DNA from: Candidatus Aphodovivens avistercoris | GTDB taxonomy: Bacteria > Actinomycetota > Coriobacteriia > Coriobacteriales > Eggerthellaceae | Direction: 5' to 3' | DNA: 64,000 nt | NCBI GenBank assembly: GCA_018710945.1 | Contig: DVIW01000039.1 | Location: 49,213-113,212, forward strand | Shown here: positions 8,822 to 17,333 of the stretch, one piece after another | How the letters are laid out: each line of letters begins with the position of its first letter | How positions within the stretch are numbered: the stretch's first letter is position 1 | Made by a program: the position numbers and the translations under genes | The notes under the pieces: generated by a model | What the model saw: the letters and a program-made list of their open reading frames with translations, nothing else | Database searches by the model: none | What the model was told of the DNA's origin: nothing

Positions 8822-10474
8822 TCACTTGCGGCGGAAGATGTCGACCAGCACCCAGAGCGACAGCACGAACGCTCCCAGATACCCGAAGAACGCCAGCACC
8901 GGCACGCCCAGAAGCCGCGGCTCCATCGACGAGAGCGACACCATCGACGACCCCACGAACAGCCCCGCCACGATCAGCGCGACGGTCAGCCGGTTCACGA
9001 TCTTCGACAGCTTCGCCAGGGGCGCCTCCGATCCCAGCATCTCCATGTTCACCTTCACCTGGCCGCGCGTGAGCATGTGCAGCGCCTCGCCGGCGAACCG
9101 CTGGGCCTCCAGCGTCCCCTTCGCCGCCCCGCGCAAAGCCAGCGCCAGCTCTTCGGCCGCCTCCTTCAGCTTCTCCGCGGGGTCGGCGGTGTGCTTGATG
9201 TGCTCGTTGATGATGGTCACCACGTTGTCGTTGGGGATGAACGGCGCGATGGTGCCCTCCAGCGTCACGATGCCGCGCGACACGCTGGTGATGGAGGACG
9301 GCAGCGTCACCTTGCACGAGCGCGTGAGCTGCAGGATGTCGTTGAGGAACTGCCCGATGTCGATGTCGGCCACGTCGCACGAGCCATAGTCGGCAAGCAG
9401 CGCGTCGAGGTCCGCCAGGAAGCGCGTGTGGTCGATGGCGGCGTTGTCCTTCGACACGGCGAAGGAGATCAGCGCGCTTTTCAGCTCGGCCGCGTCCTCC
9501 TTGCCCACCGCGCTGATGATGTTGCCGAACCCGGCGCGGTCGCGCGGCGAGAGGCGCCCCATGATGCCCAAGTCGATGTAGACGATCTTCCCGTTGCGGA
9601 TGAGCAGGTTGCCCGGATGCGGGTCGGCGTGGAAAAAGCCGTGGTCGAGGACCTGCGTGGCGTAGTTGTCCAGGATCTTACGCCCGATTTCCTCCAGGTC
9701 GTAGCCGGCGGCCCACAGCCGGTCGGTGTCCATGATGGGGATGCCCTCGATGTACTCCATCACCAGCACGAACTCGCTGCACAGCTCGGGGTAGACCTTC
9801 GGGCAGTCGATGAAGGCCACGTCCTGGTTCAGCCGCGCGAACTCCTGCAGGTTCGCCGCCTCGCGACCGAAGTCCGTCTCTTCCAGGAAGGTGTCCCACA
9901 GCTCCTCCACCACTTCCTGGAGGTCGAGCATCTGGTTGTCCTTCATGAAGCGCGACGCCTGGCGCGCCACGATGCGCATGATGTCGATATCCTGCGCCAT
10001 GGTGGCCTTCACGCCGGGGCGCTGGATCTTCACCGCCACCACATCGCCGTTCACCAGGCGCGCCTTGTGCACCTGGGCCAGCGAGGCGCTGCCGAGCGGC
10101 TTGGGGTCGATGGCGTCGAAGATCTCGTGCTGGCGCTCCCCGAAGATGTCGTGGATGGCCTCCAGAATGCTCTCGAAGGGCAGCGGGTCGCATTCCGTCT
10201 GCAGCTTCGCCAGCTCGTCGCAGAACGCCTTGGGCAGGATCTCCGAACGCGTGGACAGCGTCTGCCCGATCTTCACGAAGCTCGGGCCAAGGTCCTCCAG
10301 CATGCAGCGGAACTCGACCGGCTGGAACCCGCGCAGGAAGTGGTAGCGCTGCAGGATGCCCAGGATCTCGCGCATGCGGCGCGAACGGCTCTTGCGGTTC
10401 AGGTTGAACCGCTTCTCCGGGTCCACCTCGCTGCCAGAAGCGAAGAAATATCTCAACAGCGTGTTCTCTGCCAT
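8822..10474 (-). CDS. ABC1/AarF (UbiB) family atypical kinase
   Basis: Atypical protein-kinase-like ATPase of the UbiB/COQ8 family, 550 residues. The family's KxGQ motif appears as FVKIGQTLSTRSEILP near residue 67, followed by the A-rich loop PLGSASLAQVHKA, VAVKIQRPG with the catalytic lysine, HADPHPGNL near 288 and the metal-binding YIDLGIMG. Two hydrophobic helices close the protein (after ~490), predicting a C-terminal membrane anchor. In other bacteria the family supports isoprenoid-quinone synthesis; here it would be menaquinone or lipid related, which is inference. The inner ATG is chosen because GGAG sits 7 nt before it; ATG at 10480 is the alternative. A phasin-like gene lies 58 bp upstream in the same direction. 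Confidence 0.88.
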   Translation of the reverse strand: MAENTLLRYFFASGSEVDPEKRFNLNRKSRSRRMREILGILQRYHFLRGFQPVEFRCMLEDLGPSFVKIGQTLSTRSEILPKAFCDELAKLQTECDPLPFESILEAIHDIFGERQHEIFDAIDPKPLGSASLAQVHKARLVNGDVVAVKIQRPGVKATMAQDIDIMRIVARQASRFMKDNQMLDLQEVVEELWDTFLEETDFGREAANLQEFARLNQDVAFIDCPKVYPELCSEFVLVMEYIEGIPIMDTDRLWAAGYDLEEIGRKILDNYATQVLDHGFFHADPHPGNLLIRNGKIVYIDLGIMGRLSPRDRAGFGNIISAVGKEDAAELKSALISFAVSKDNAAIDHTRFLADLDALLADYGSCDVADIDIGQFLNDILQLTRSCKVTLPSSITSVSRGIVTLEGTIAPFIPNDNVVTIINEHIKHTADPAEKLKEAAEELALALRGAAKGTLEAQRFAGEALHMLTRGQVKVNMEMLGSEAPLAKLSKIVNRLTVALIVAGLFVGSSMVSLSSMEPRLLGVPVLAFFGYLGAFVLSLWVLVDIFRRK

Positions 10475-10532
10475 GGGCATGCTCCGCCAGCCACCCCTTC
10501 CAATTGTCGCCGCTCAGACGGCGCGAACGAGG

Positions 10533-10907
10533 TTACTGCGCGTCCGCTTCGTCGGCGACGGCCTCGGCCTTCGCCTCCACGGGCTCCTCTGCAGCAGGCG
10601 CGGCGTCCTTAGCGGCGTCGCGCGCGTTGATGGACTGCGCGATCTCGGCCGCCTTCTGCGCGAACGCCGTGCGCTCTTCGGGCGTCATCATGGACATGCG
10701 CGCCTCCAGCGCGTCGAAGCGCACCGACTCCGCCGCAGCCTCGGCCTTGTGCTTCAGCTCGCTGTTGATCTGCTTGCCCTGGTCAACCGTGATCTCGCCC
10801 TTGGCCACCAGCTGGTCCACCAGCTCCTTGGTCTTCTCGCCCGTGATAGCAAGCGCTCCGATGCCCGCGAAAAAGATGTCCCTGAACCCATCGCCGATGT
10901 TAGCCAT
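10533..10907 (-). CDS. Phasin-like coiled-coil protein
   Basis: A 124-residue protein with a mostly helical middle (KTKELVDQLVAKGEITVDQGKQ...) and an Ala/Glu/Asp-rich tail after residue 95. The N-terminal segment DIFFAGIGALAITGEKTKELVDQLV is like the start of polyhydroxyalkanoate granule-associated (phasin, PhaI/PhaF-type) proteins. No PHA synthase gene is near, so granule binding is not supported; pairing with a membrane UbiB kinase may point to a lipid or membrane role. A perfect AAGGAGG precedes the ATG. It is probably transcribed with the UbiB-like gene. Confidence 0.72.
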   Translation of the reverse strand: MANIGDGFRDIFFAGIGALAITGEKTKELVDQLVAKGEITVDQGKQINSELKHKAEAAAESVRFDALEARMSMMTPEERTAFAQKAAEIAQSINARDAAKDAAPAAEEPVEAKAEAVADEADAQ

Positions 10908-11204
10908 GACAGCCCTCCTTCGATTGCGGCCGCGCCGCCGGGCCGGACGTGCGCAAGGGAAGCCCGCCCGTCGGCATCATGGTTTCATAATGCACCAACG
11001 GACGCGAAAGGGCAACGAGGGGAGCGGATTGTTGCCGAACGGAAAGGCGCGGGCAGCGGCACGGGCGCCGCCTCACATGCGGGACGGCGGCGAGGGTGAG
11101 CACTCCGGCCTTGCGGTAGGCGGAAGTGTCGGCGGTGGAGAGGCGGAAGCGTTAGCGAAGCGGCAGGCGCGGAGAACCTCGGCGTCCCCAGCACGCTGCA
11201 AACG

Positions 11205-12197
11205 CTAGGCGCCGCTGCGGACCAGACGCGCACGCACGCCGGACGCGCCCTCGACGGCAGGGGCCGTCGGAACGGACGGGGCGGAAACGGCGGGAGCGGC
11301 CGCCGAGGCCTTCGCCGCACGGCCGTCGAGGTAGGTCTCGCCCACCAGGCACGCCACGATGATGGCCGCGCCCGCAAGCCCCACAGGAGAAAGCGTCTCG
11401 CCCAGGATCATCCAGGAAAACGCCGCCGTGAAGATAGGCTCGCCGGTCAGGAGCATCGACACCGTGGACGACTCCAGCTTCGTCAGCGCGAAGTTCTGCA
11501 GCGCGAAGGTGAGGCACGTGCTGGCCAGCGCCAAAAACGCGATGACGCCCCAGGCGGCGGGCTCGACGGCCGCCACGTCCAGCGGCGGCTCGAACGCAAG
11601 CGCGCCCGCCAGCGACGCGATGAAGGTCACGCCCACCTGCGTGGCGGAGATGGTGACCACATCGAGGTTCGCCAACCCCTTCTCGCCGAACACGAGCGCG
11701 CACGCGATGCCCACCGAGCCCATGAGCGCCAGCGCCTCGCCCAGCCCGAACGAGAACGCCCCGCCGTTGGAGCACAGGAAGAACAGCCCTGCCACCACGG
11801 CTGCCTGGAACGGCAGGTGGTAGAGCCGGTAGCGGCGGCGCAGCACGGGAATGGCAATGAACGGCGCGAACACGACGGGCAGCGCTACCAAAAAGCCCAC
11901 GTTGGTGGCGGTGGTCAGGTCGAGCGCGATGTTGGCCCCGATGTAGGATACCGCCATGCCTGCGGCGGCCGGCAGCCAGTCGCGCAGGCGCGCTGCGCGC
12001 AGCGAGCGCACGATGCGCCCGCCGAAGGGAATCAGGAACACGAGCAGGGCGATGCCGAAGCGCAACGCCATGCACCACAGCGGCGTCACGCTGTCGTAGG
12101 CGATCTTCGTGATGGCGCTCCCCAGCCCGAAGATGAGCGTCTGCAGCACGACGCTGCCCACGAACACCCAGCGGGCGTCTTTCACGAGCGCTTGCAC
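11205..12197 (-). CDS. EamA/DMT-superfamily transporter
   Basis: Ten-helix drug/metabolite-type exporter, 330 residues, with two EamA repeats: the first from VFVGSVVLQTLIFGLGSAITKIAY, the second from WGVIAFLALASTCLTFALQNFAL, each ending in the conserved E-P/G-E pattern (LTGEPIFTAAFSWMILGE). The GTG start is chosen because GGGGAGG lies 7 nt upstream and it gives the first membrane helix the usual position; the open frame continues upstream without features. The substrate is unknown. It is divergent from a LysR regulator, which probably controls it. Confidence 0.88.
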   Translation of the reverse strand: MQALVKDARWVFVGSVVLQTLIFGLGSAITKIAYDSVTPLWCMALRFGIALLVFLIPFGGRIVRSLRAARLRDWLPAAAGMAVSYIGANIALDLTTATNVGFLVALPVVFAPFIAIPVLRRRYRLYHLPFQAAVVAGLFFLCSNGGAFSFGLGEALALMGSVGIACALVFGEKGLANLDVVTISATQVGVTFIASLAGALAFEPPLDVAAVEPAAWGVIAFLALASTCLTFALQNFALTKLESSTVSMLLTGEPIFTAAFSWMILGETLSPVGLAGAAIIVACLVGETYLDGRAAKASAAAPAVSAPSVPTAPAVEGASGVRARLVRSGA

Positions 12198-12320
12198 GAT
12201 GCGGCCTCCCCTGTCGTCTTGAAAACCGGACGGACGGGCGCACGGCCCCTCCGTCACCCGGGCGAGCGCCCCGGCGCATTCCATGGTAGGGAAACGCTGG
12301 GTCTAAGTAAAACGCGATTA

Positions 12321-12348
12321 TCCTATTGTGAATTAAAAAATTTCCTAT
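12321..12348. promoter_or_regulatory. AT-rich divergent promoter/operator region between EamA and LysR genes
   Basis: In an otherwise very GC-rich gap, 12316-12352 is AT-rich and holds two TCCTAT copies 22 bp apart (12321-12326, 12343-12348). This is about two helical turns, the kind of layout bound by LysR-type regulators. The gap 12198-12572 holds nothing else convincing. Confidence 0.45.
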
Positions 12349-12572
12349 CATTCCAGATGGAACTTGGGTATGCTGAAGAAAACGAAGCCCGTGCCTGCCG
12401 GCAACGCTCCAGCAGCCGGTCGGCGCGGGCAAATGAACGGCATGCGAACAGACGGCGCGCTCGCCGCCCTCACGGCTCAGACGGGCGCGCAGACAGTGCG
12501 GCCCGCGCAGACGCGAACGTGCGCCAGGCGCCCAAAGCAGCTGCTGCCGAAACGCACGGGAAAAGAGGTCCC

Positions 12573-13478
12573 ATGGCGAACCAACGGTACGAGGCGTTTC
12601 TGCACGTGGCGGAGACGGGCAGCTTCAAGGAGGCGGCCCGCGAGATGGGCTACACCCAGGCCGGCGTGAGCTACCTGGTCAACGCGCTGGAGAAGGAGCT
12701 GGGCTGCCCGCTGTTCGTGCGCGACTACGGCGGCGCGCACCTCACCTCCGAAGCGGCCGAGCTGCTGCCGTGGATACAGGATGTCAGCAACGCCGAGCGC
12801 CGCTTGGCAGCGCGGGTGGGCGAAGTGCGGCACCTGGAGGCGGGCACCGTGCACGTGACCACCTTCACCAGCACGGCCATCCAATGGCTGCCCGGCATCG
12901 CCAAGGCGTTCTCGGCCCAGCACCCCGGCATCGAACTGCGCATCACCTTGGACGACGACCAGAACGAGCTGGAAGAGATGCTGTGGCGCGGCGACGCGGA
13001 CTGCGGCTTCGTGGTGGCACCCGTCACACGCAAGCTGGAGGCGATCCATCTGCGCGAGGACCCCCTGCTCGTGGCGCTGCCCTGCGACCACCCTCTGGCG
13101 AACGCCGCCTCCTTCCCCTTGGAGCGCATGGCCGAAGAGCCCTACATCCGCCTGAAAAGCGGCGCGTTCTCGGAGATCGACGCGCTGTTCAAGCAGCTGG
13201 GAGTACAGCCCAAAATGCGCTTCAACATAGACAGCGACTACGCGGTGATGAGCATGGTCAGCGCTGGGCTCGGCTACAGCGTGCTGCCCGGGCTCATCCT
13301 GCGCGACGCGCCGTTCCCCCTGGCGGCCCTGAACCCCGAGAAGCCCGCGCGGCGGCGGGTGGGCATCGCGCTGCGCTCGATGGACGCGGCCAGCGCCGCC
13401 ACCCGGGCGTTCCTCGACGTCACGCGCGCCTGGGTGGAGCAAGCCTACGCGGACGCCGCCGACGGGCGCAGCGCCTGA
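12573..13478 (+). CDS. LysR-family transcriptional regulator
   Basis: DNA-binding regulator of 301 residues. The winged helix-turn-helix occupies residues 1-65 (RYEAFLHVAETGSFKEAARE, then YTQAGVSYLVNALEKELG). A substrate-binding domain follows from ~90, with the effector-domain motif WLPGIAKAF and a C-terminal LGYSVLPGLI segment. The ATG is preceded by AAAAGAGG. It is divergently placed with the EamA transporter at 11205-12197, the usual arrangement for a LysR protein controlling its neighbour. It is clearly related to the LysR at 36587-37456. Confidence 0.9.
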   Translation: MANQRYEAFLHVAETGSFKEAAREMGYTQAGVSYLVNALEKELGCPLFVRDYGGAHLTSEAAELLPWIQDVSNAERRLAARVGEVRHLEAGTVHVTTFTSTAIQWLPGIAKAFSAQHPGIELRITLDDDQNELEEMLWRGDADCGFVVAPVTRKLEAIHLREDPLLVALPCDHPLANAASFPLERMAEEPYIRLKSGAFSEIDALFKQLGVQPKMRFNIDSDYAVMSMVSAGLGYSVLPGLILRDAPFPLAALNPEKPARRRVGIALRSMDAASAATRAFLDVTRAWVEQAYADAADGRSA

Positions 13479-13594
13479 GCCCCCGAAGCCGTGCGGCGCG
13501 CGCCCAGCGCCCGAACGCCCGCCATCCGACCAGCGCCGACCCCGCGCACCTGCACGCTTGCGCCCGCACGCCGAAATCGCCCGAAAACGAAAAA

Positions 13595-13626
13595 GCGGGC
13601 GGAAGGCTCTCTCGCCTTCCGCCCGC
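13595..13626 (-). terminator. Rho-independent terminator of the ispG-proS-HAD operon
   Basis: Perfect 12-bp stem (13595-13606 with 13615-13626), 8-nt loop, and on the minus strand a TTTTTCGTTTT tract. It lies 12 bp beyond the stop of the HAD phosphatase gene. Confidence 0.85.
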
Positions 13627-13638
13627 CGCGCATCAGCC

Positions 13639-14304
13639 CTAGCGGTCGCCCAGCAGCAGCGCCGGCAGATCCGCCAGCGCGTCGCAGCGCAGGTGCGGAT
13701 GCTGCTCTTCCAGCACCTCCGCCGGGAACATCCCCCAGCGCGCCGCCACGGTCAGGCAACCCGCACCGCCTCCCGCCTGCATGTCGAAGGGGCTGTCGCC
13801 CACGTAGGCGCACGAGTGAGCGTCGATGCCCAGAAGCTCGCAGCCGCGCGTCACCGGGCCGGGCTGCGGCTTGTGCTCCGGCCAATCATCGGCTCCCACC
13901 AGACATCCGAAGAAGCCGTCCAGCCCGAACAGCGAAAGCCCATGCAACGCGGGCTCATGCCGCTTCGAGGTGACTACGCCCAATCTCAACCCTGCGTCCC
14001 GCAGCGCCGAGAGCGTCTGCGCGGCACCGGGAAACGCCCGCACCATGTCGTCGTGGATGAGCGCGTTGTGCTCGCGATACGCCCGCACCAGCTCGTCATG
14101 GGTCGCCTCGTCATCGGTGAAGTCCCACATCTGGGTCACGAGGGGCTGGCCCACCTTCGCCATGAGCACCTCGTCGGGGATGGCCTCGCCCGCCTCCCCC
14201 AGCACCTCGCGCACGGCGAAGCGGAACGTGGCCAGAAGCAGGTCGTGCGTGTCCAGCAGCGTGCCATCCAGGTCGAACAGCACGCCTTTCAACATCCGGT
14301 CCAT
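13639..14304 (-). CDS. HAD-family hydrolase, phosphoglycolate phosphatase/PpaX-like
   Basis: Haloacid-dehalogenase phosphatase of 221 residues. Motif I is GVLFDLDGTLLDTHD near residue 7 with the nucleophile and acid aspartates, motif II is VVTSKRHE near 115, motif III the lysine in EHKPQPGPV near 148 and motif IV AYVGDSPFDMQAG near 169. The cap segment resembles the phosphoglycolate phosphatase/pyrophosphatase PpaX group. It begins 10 bp after proS and is last in this operon; a house-cleaning phosphatase role is likely, with an unknown substrate. Confidence 0.88.
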   Translation of the reverse strand: MDRMLKGVLFDLDGTLLDTHDLLLATFRFAVREVLGEAGEAIPDEVLMAKVGQPLVTQMWDFTDDEATHDELVRAYREHNALIHDDMVRAFPGAAQTLSALRDAGLRLGVVTSKRHEPALHGLSLFGLDGFFGCLVGADDWPEHKPQPGPVTRGCELLGIDAHSCAYVGDSPFDMQAGGGAGCLTVAARWGMFPAEVLEEQHPHLRCDALADLPALLLGDR

Positions 14305-14314
14305 GCCGCCCCCG

Positions 14315-16066
14315 CTACTTGAACAGCACGTCGAACACGTTCTGCGAACGGCCAGAGCGGCGCGCGCGCTCGGCGTAGGTGAACAGCTCGGCCAGCACCG
14401 ACAGCTCCACCTCGCGGCGCTCGCCGGTGCGGCGGCGCTTGATCTCCACCTTGCCTTCGGCCAGGCCGCGCTTGCCCACGATCACCTGCAGCGGCCAGCC
14501 GATCAGATCCGCGTCGGCGAACTTCACGCCCGCGCGCTCCTTGCGGTCGTCGATGGCCACCTCGAAGCCCAGCTTCGCCGCCTCGGCGGCCAGACGCTCG
14601 GCGGCAGGCTGCACCACGTCGTCGCCCGTGGCCAGCGGGATCACGCAGATGTGCGCCGGCGCGATGCCGAACGGCCAGACGATGCCGTCATCGTCGTGGC
14701 TCTGCTCCACCGCCGCGGCCAGCGTGCGCGTGACGCCCACGCCGTAGCAGCCCATGATGAAGTAGCGCTCGGCGCCGTTCTCGTCCATGAACTTCACGTC
14801 CATGGAACGGGAGTACTTGTCGCCCAGCTTGAAGATCTGCCCCACCTCGATGCCGCGCGCATGCGACAGCGGCAGGCCGCACACCGGGCAGGGGTCGCCC
14901 TCGCGCACCAGGCACAGGTCGGCCCAGGCGTCCACCTGGAAGTCGCGGCCCAGCTGCGCGCCCACGTAGTGGAAGCCGTCCTCGTTGGCGCCCACCACCC
15001 AGCAGGGCATCTCGCGCAGGCTCTCGTCGGCAGCCACCTTCACGCCGGCGGGCAGGCCCACCGGGCCCATGGAGCCCTTCACCAGACCGGCGTCCTTCAT
15101 CTCGTCGTCGGTGAGCGCCGTGAAGCCGGGGATGAGGTTCTCAGCCTTCACTTCGTTCACCTCGTAGTCGCCGGGCACGAACAGCACCCAGATGCCGCCC
15201 TGCTCGTCCTTGCCGGCGAACGCCTTCATGCAAGCCGCCTCGGAGCAGCCCAGATGCGCCGCCAGCTCGGCGATGGTGTGCACGCCGGGCGTGGAGATAT
15301 TCTCCAGCTGCGTGGCGGGATACGCAACGGGATGCGCCTTGCAGGCCGCCGCCTCAACGTCAGCGGCGTAGCCGCACTGGCAGTGCACCAGCTCGGCCTC
15401 GCCCGTCTCGGCCAGCGCCATGAACTCTTCGGAGCCCGAGCCGCCGATCTGGCCGGAGTCGGCCTGGACGATACGGTACTCCAGCCCCATGCGCTCGCAC
15501 ATGTTGGAGTACGCCTCGCGCATCAGCTGGTAGCTCTTCTCCAAGCCCTCTTCGTCGGCGTCGAAGCTGTAGGCGTCCTTCATGATGAACTCGCGGCCGC
15601 GCAGAAGCCCGAAGCGCGGGCGGCGCTCGTCGCGGAACTTCAGCTGGATGTGGTAGAGGTTCTTCGGCAGGTCCTTGTAGCTGCGCAGCTCGTTGTCGAT
15701 GAGGTCGGTCACCACTTCCTCATGCGTGGGGCCCAGACAGAACTCGTTGCCGTGGCGGTCGGTCACGCGCAGAAGCTCGTCGCCGTACACCGTCCAGCGG
15801 CCGCTTTTGTGCCACAGCTCGGCCGGCTGCACGAACGGCATGAGGATCTCCTGGCCGCCGTGGGAGTCCATCTCCTCGCGGATGATGTTCTCGATCTTGC
15901 GCAGCACGCGCATGCCCAGCGGCAGGAACGAGTAGAGGCCCGACGCCTCCTTGCGCACCATGCCGGCGCGCACCAAAAGCTTCGCCGAGGCGATGTCGGC
16001 GTCGGAGGGATCCTCTTTCAGTGTGGGCGCGTAGAGCGTGCTCATGCGGATGATGTTGTTCGTCAT
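14315..16066 (-). CDS. proS: Prolyl-tRNA synthetase
   Basis: Charges tRNA-Pro with proline, 583 residues, bacterial type with the editing (INS) insertion. Class II motifs are present: motif 1 within GLYSFLPLGMRVLRKIENIIREEM near 50, motif 2 in LKFRDERRPRFGLLRGREFIMKDAYSF (in two pieces) near 140-165 and motif 3 in GCYGVGVTRTLAAAVEQ near 440. The YbaK-like editing domain lies between about 230 and 390, and the anticodon-binding domain closes the protein. The start ATG overlaps the ispG stop as ATGA, with AGGAAGG in front, so translation is probably coupled to ispG. Confidence 0.97.
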   Translation of the reverse strand: MTNNIIRMSTLYAPTLKEDPSDADIASAKLLVRAGMVRKEASGLYSFLPLGMRVLRKIENIIREEMDSHGGQEILMPFVQPAELWHKSGRWTVYGDELLRVTDRHGNEFCLGPTHEEVVTDLIDNELRSYKDLPKNLYHIQLKFRDERRPRFGLLRGREFIMKDAYSFDADEEGLEKSYQLMREAYSNMCERMGLEYRIVQADSGQIGGSGSEEFMALAETGEAELVHCQCGYAADVEAAACKAHPVAYPATQLENISTPGVHTIAELAAHLGCSEAACMKAFAGKDEQGGIWVLFVPGDYEVNEVKAENLIPGFTALTDDEMKDAGLVKGSMGPVGLPAGVKVAADESLREMPCWVVGANEDGFHYVGAQLGRDFQVDAWADLCLVREGDPCPVCGLPLSHARGIEVGQIFKLGDKYSRSMDVKFMDENGAERYFIMGCYGVGVTRTLAAAVEQSHDDDGIVWPFGIAPAHICVIPLATGDDVVQPAAERLAAEAAKLGFEVAIDDRKERAGVKFADADLIGWPLQVIVGKRGLAEGKVEIKRRRTGERREVELSVLAELFTYAERARRSGRSQNVFDVLFK

Positions 16067-17145
16067 AGCCTTCCTATCTCTTCCATCAAAGCGTCCACGA
16101 TGCCCGCCTCGGGCACCTTGCGGACGGTCTTGCCTTGGGAAAACACGATGCCGACCCCGTTGCCGCACGCTACGCCGATGTCGGCGTCAGCGGCCTCGCC
16201 GGGACCGTTCACCACGCAGCCCATCACGGCAACCTTGAGCGTCTTGTCCAGCGCCGCGATGCGCTCTTCCACCTGCTTCGCCAGCGTGATCAGGTCCACC
16301 TGGCAGCGGCCGCAGGTGGGGCAGCTTATCAGCTCCGGGCTGCGGCGGCGCAGCCCCAGCGCGCCCAGCAGCGCCCAGCACGCGCGTACTTCGGTGACGG
16401 GATCGTCGGTCAGCGAGATGCGCAGCGTGTCGCCGATGCCCTGCTCCAGAAGGATGCCCAGGCCGCAGGCGGATTTCACGATGCCCTGGAACGCCGTACC
16501 CGCCTCGGTGACGCCGATGTGCAGCGGCACGTGCGGCAGCTCGCGCGCCAGCAGCCGGTAGGTTGCCACCGTCGCCGGCACGTCGTGGGCCTTCGCGCTG
16601 ACCACCACGTCGGAGAAGCCGCGGTCCTCGCAGTGGCGCACGTAGTCCTCGGCCGACAGCGCCAGCTTGCGCGGCAGCGGCAGGTCGCGCTCGGCGATGG
16701 CCGCGTCCAGCGAACCGGCGTTCACCCCGATGCGGATGGGGATGCCCGCCTCGCCCGCCGCGTCCAACACGGCGTCGGTTCTGTCCCAGCCCCCGATGTT
16801 GCCTGGGTTGATGCGCAGCTTGGCCGCACCGCGGCGGGCCGTCTCGATGGCGATCTGCGCGTCGAAGTGGATGTCGGCCACCACCGGCAGAGGCGATGCC
16901 TCGCACACCGCCTGGAACGCGTCCAGACACTCGCGCCGCGGGATGGCCATGCGCACGATCTCGCAGCCGGCCTGCTCAAGCGCCGCGATCTGCGCCAGGT
17001 TGGCCGCCACGTCGTCGGCCGGCGCGTTCAGCATCGACTGCACGGCCACCGGCGCGCCGCCGCCCACGAACACGTTGCCCACCCGCACCTGACGGGTCAG
17101 CTGGTTGGGCCGGATCTGGCCGCTTTGTTCGGTTCCTTGCGTCAT
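16063..17145 (-). CDS. ispG: 4-hydroxy-3-methylbut-2-en-1-yl diphosphate synthase
   Basis: Penultimate enzyme of the MEP isoprenoid pathway, reductively converting MEcPP to HMBPP with a 4Fe-4S cluster. It has 360 residues, the common bacterial length. It starts RQVRVGNVFVGGGAPVAVQSM; LRINPGNIGG lies near 125, and the cluster cysteines are in ISCPTCGRCQVDL near 270 and MGCVVNGPGEA near 305. A strong GGAGGGG lies before the ATG. It overlaps proS by 4 bp. The rseP-ispG-proS order is classic in actinobacteria and other groups, but dxr, which commonly precedes rseP, is absent here. Confidence 0.97.
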   Translation of the reverse strand: MTQGTEQSGQIRPNQLTRQVRVGNVFVGGGAPVAVQSMLNAPADDVAANLAQIAALEQAGCEIVRMAIPRRECLDAFQAVCEASPLPVVADIHFDAQIAIETARRGAAKLRINPGNIGGWDRTDAVLDAAGEAGIPIRIGVNAGSLDAAIAERDLPLPRKLALSAEDYVRHCEDRGFSDVVVSAKAHDVPATVATYRLLARELPHVPLHIGVTEAGTAFQGIVKSACGLGILLEQGIGDTLRISLTDDPVTEVRACWALLGALGLRRRSPELISCPTCGRCQVDLITLAKQVEERIAALDKTLKVAVMGCVVNGPGEAADADIGVACGNGVGIVFSQGKTVRKVPEAGIVDALMEEIGRL

Positions 17146-17333
17146 CGCCCCTCCGTCGTCGTGATGCGCATGCCGCGCTATTGTACCGCTTGCCCGCCAA
17201 GCGCACGCCGCGCATCAAACGCGTTCCACGAACAATGCCGAAGGAGCCGCGCATTCGGCGGAAGGAGCAGGGGTTTTCCCTGAAGGACCGGCACCCGGAA
17301 GGCTGCGCGCCAACGGCGGCGGGCGCCGGCGCC

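Noticed and set aside
13826..16561. 911-residue frame opposite proS and ispG
   Set aside because: Antisense to two clearly identified enzymes; no domain recognisable.
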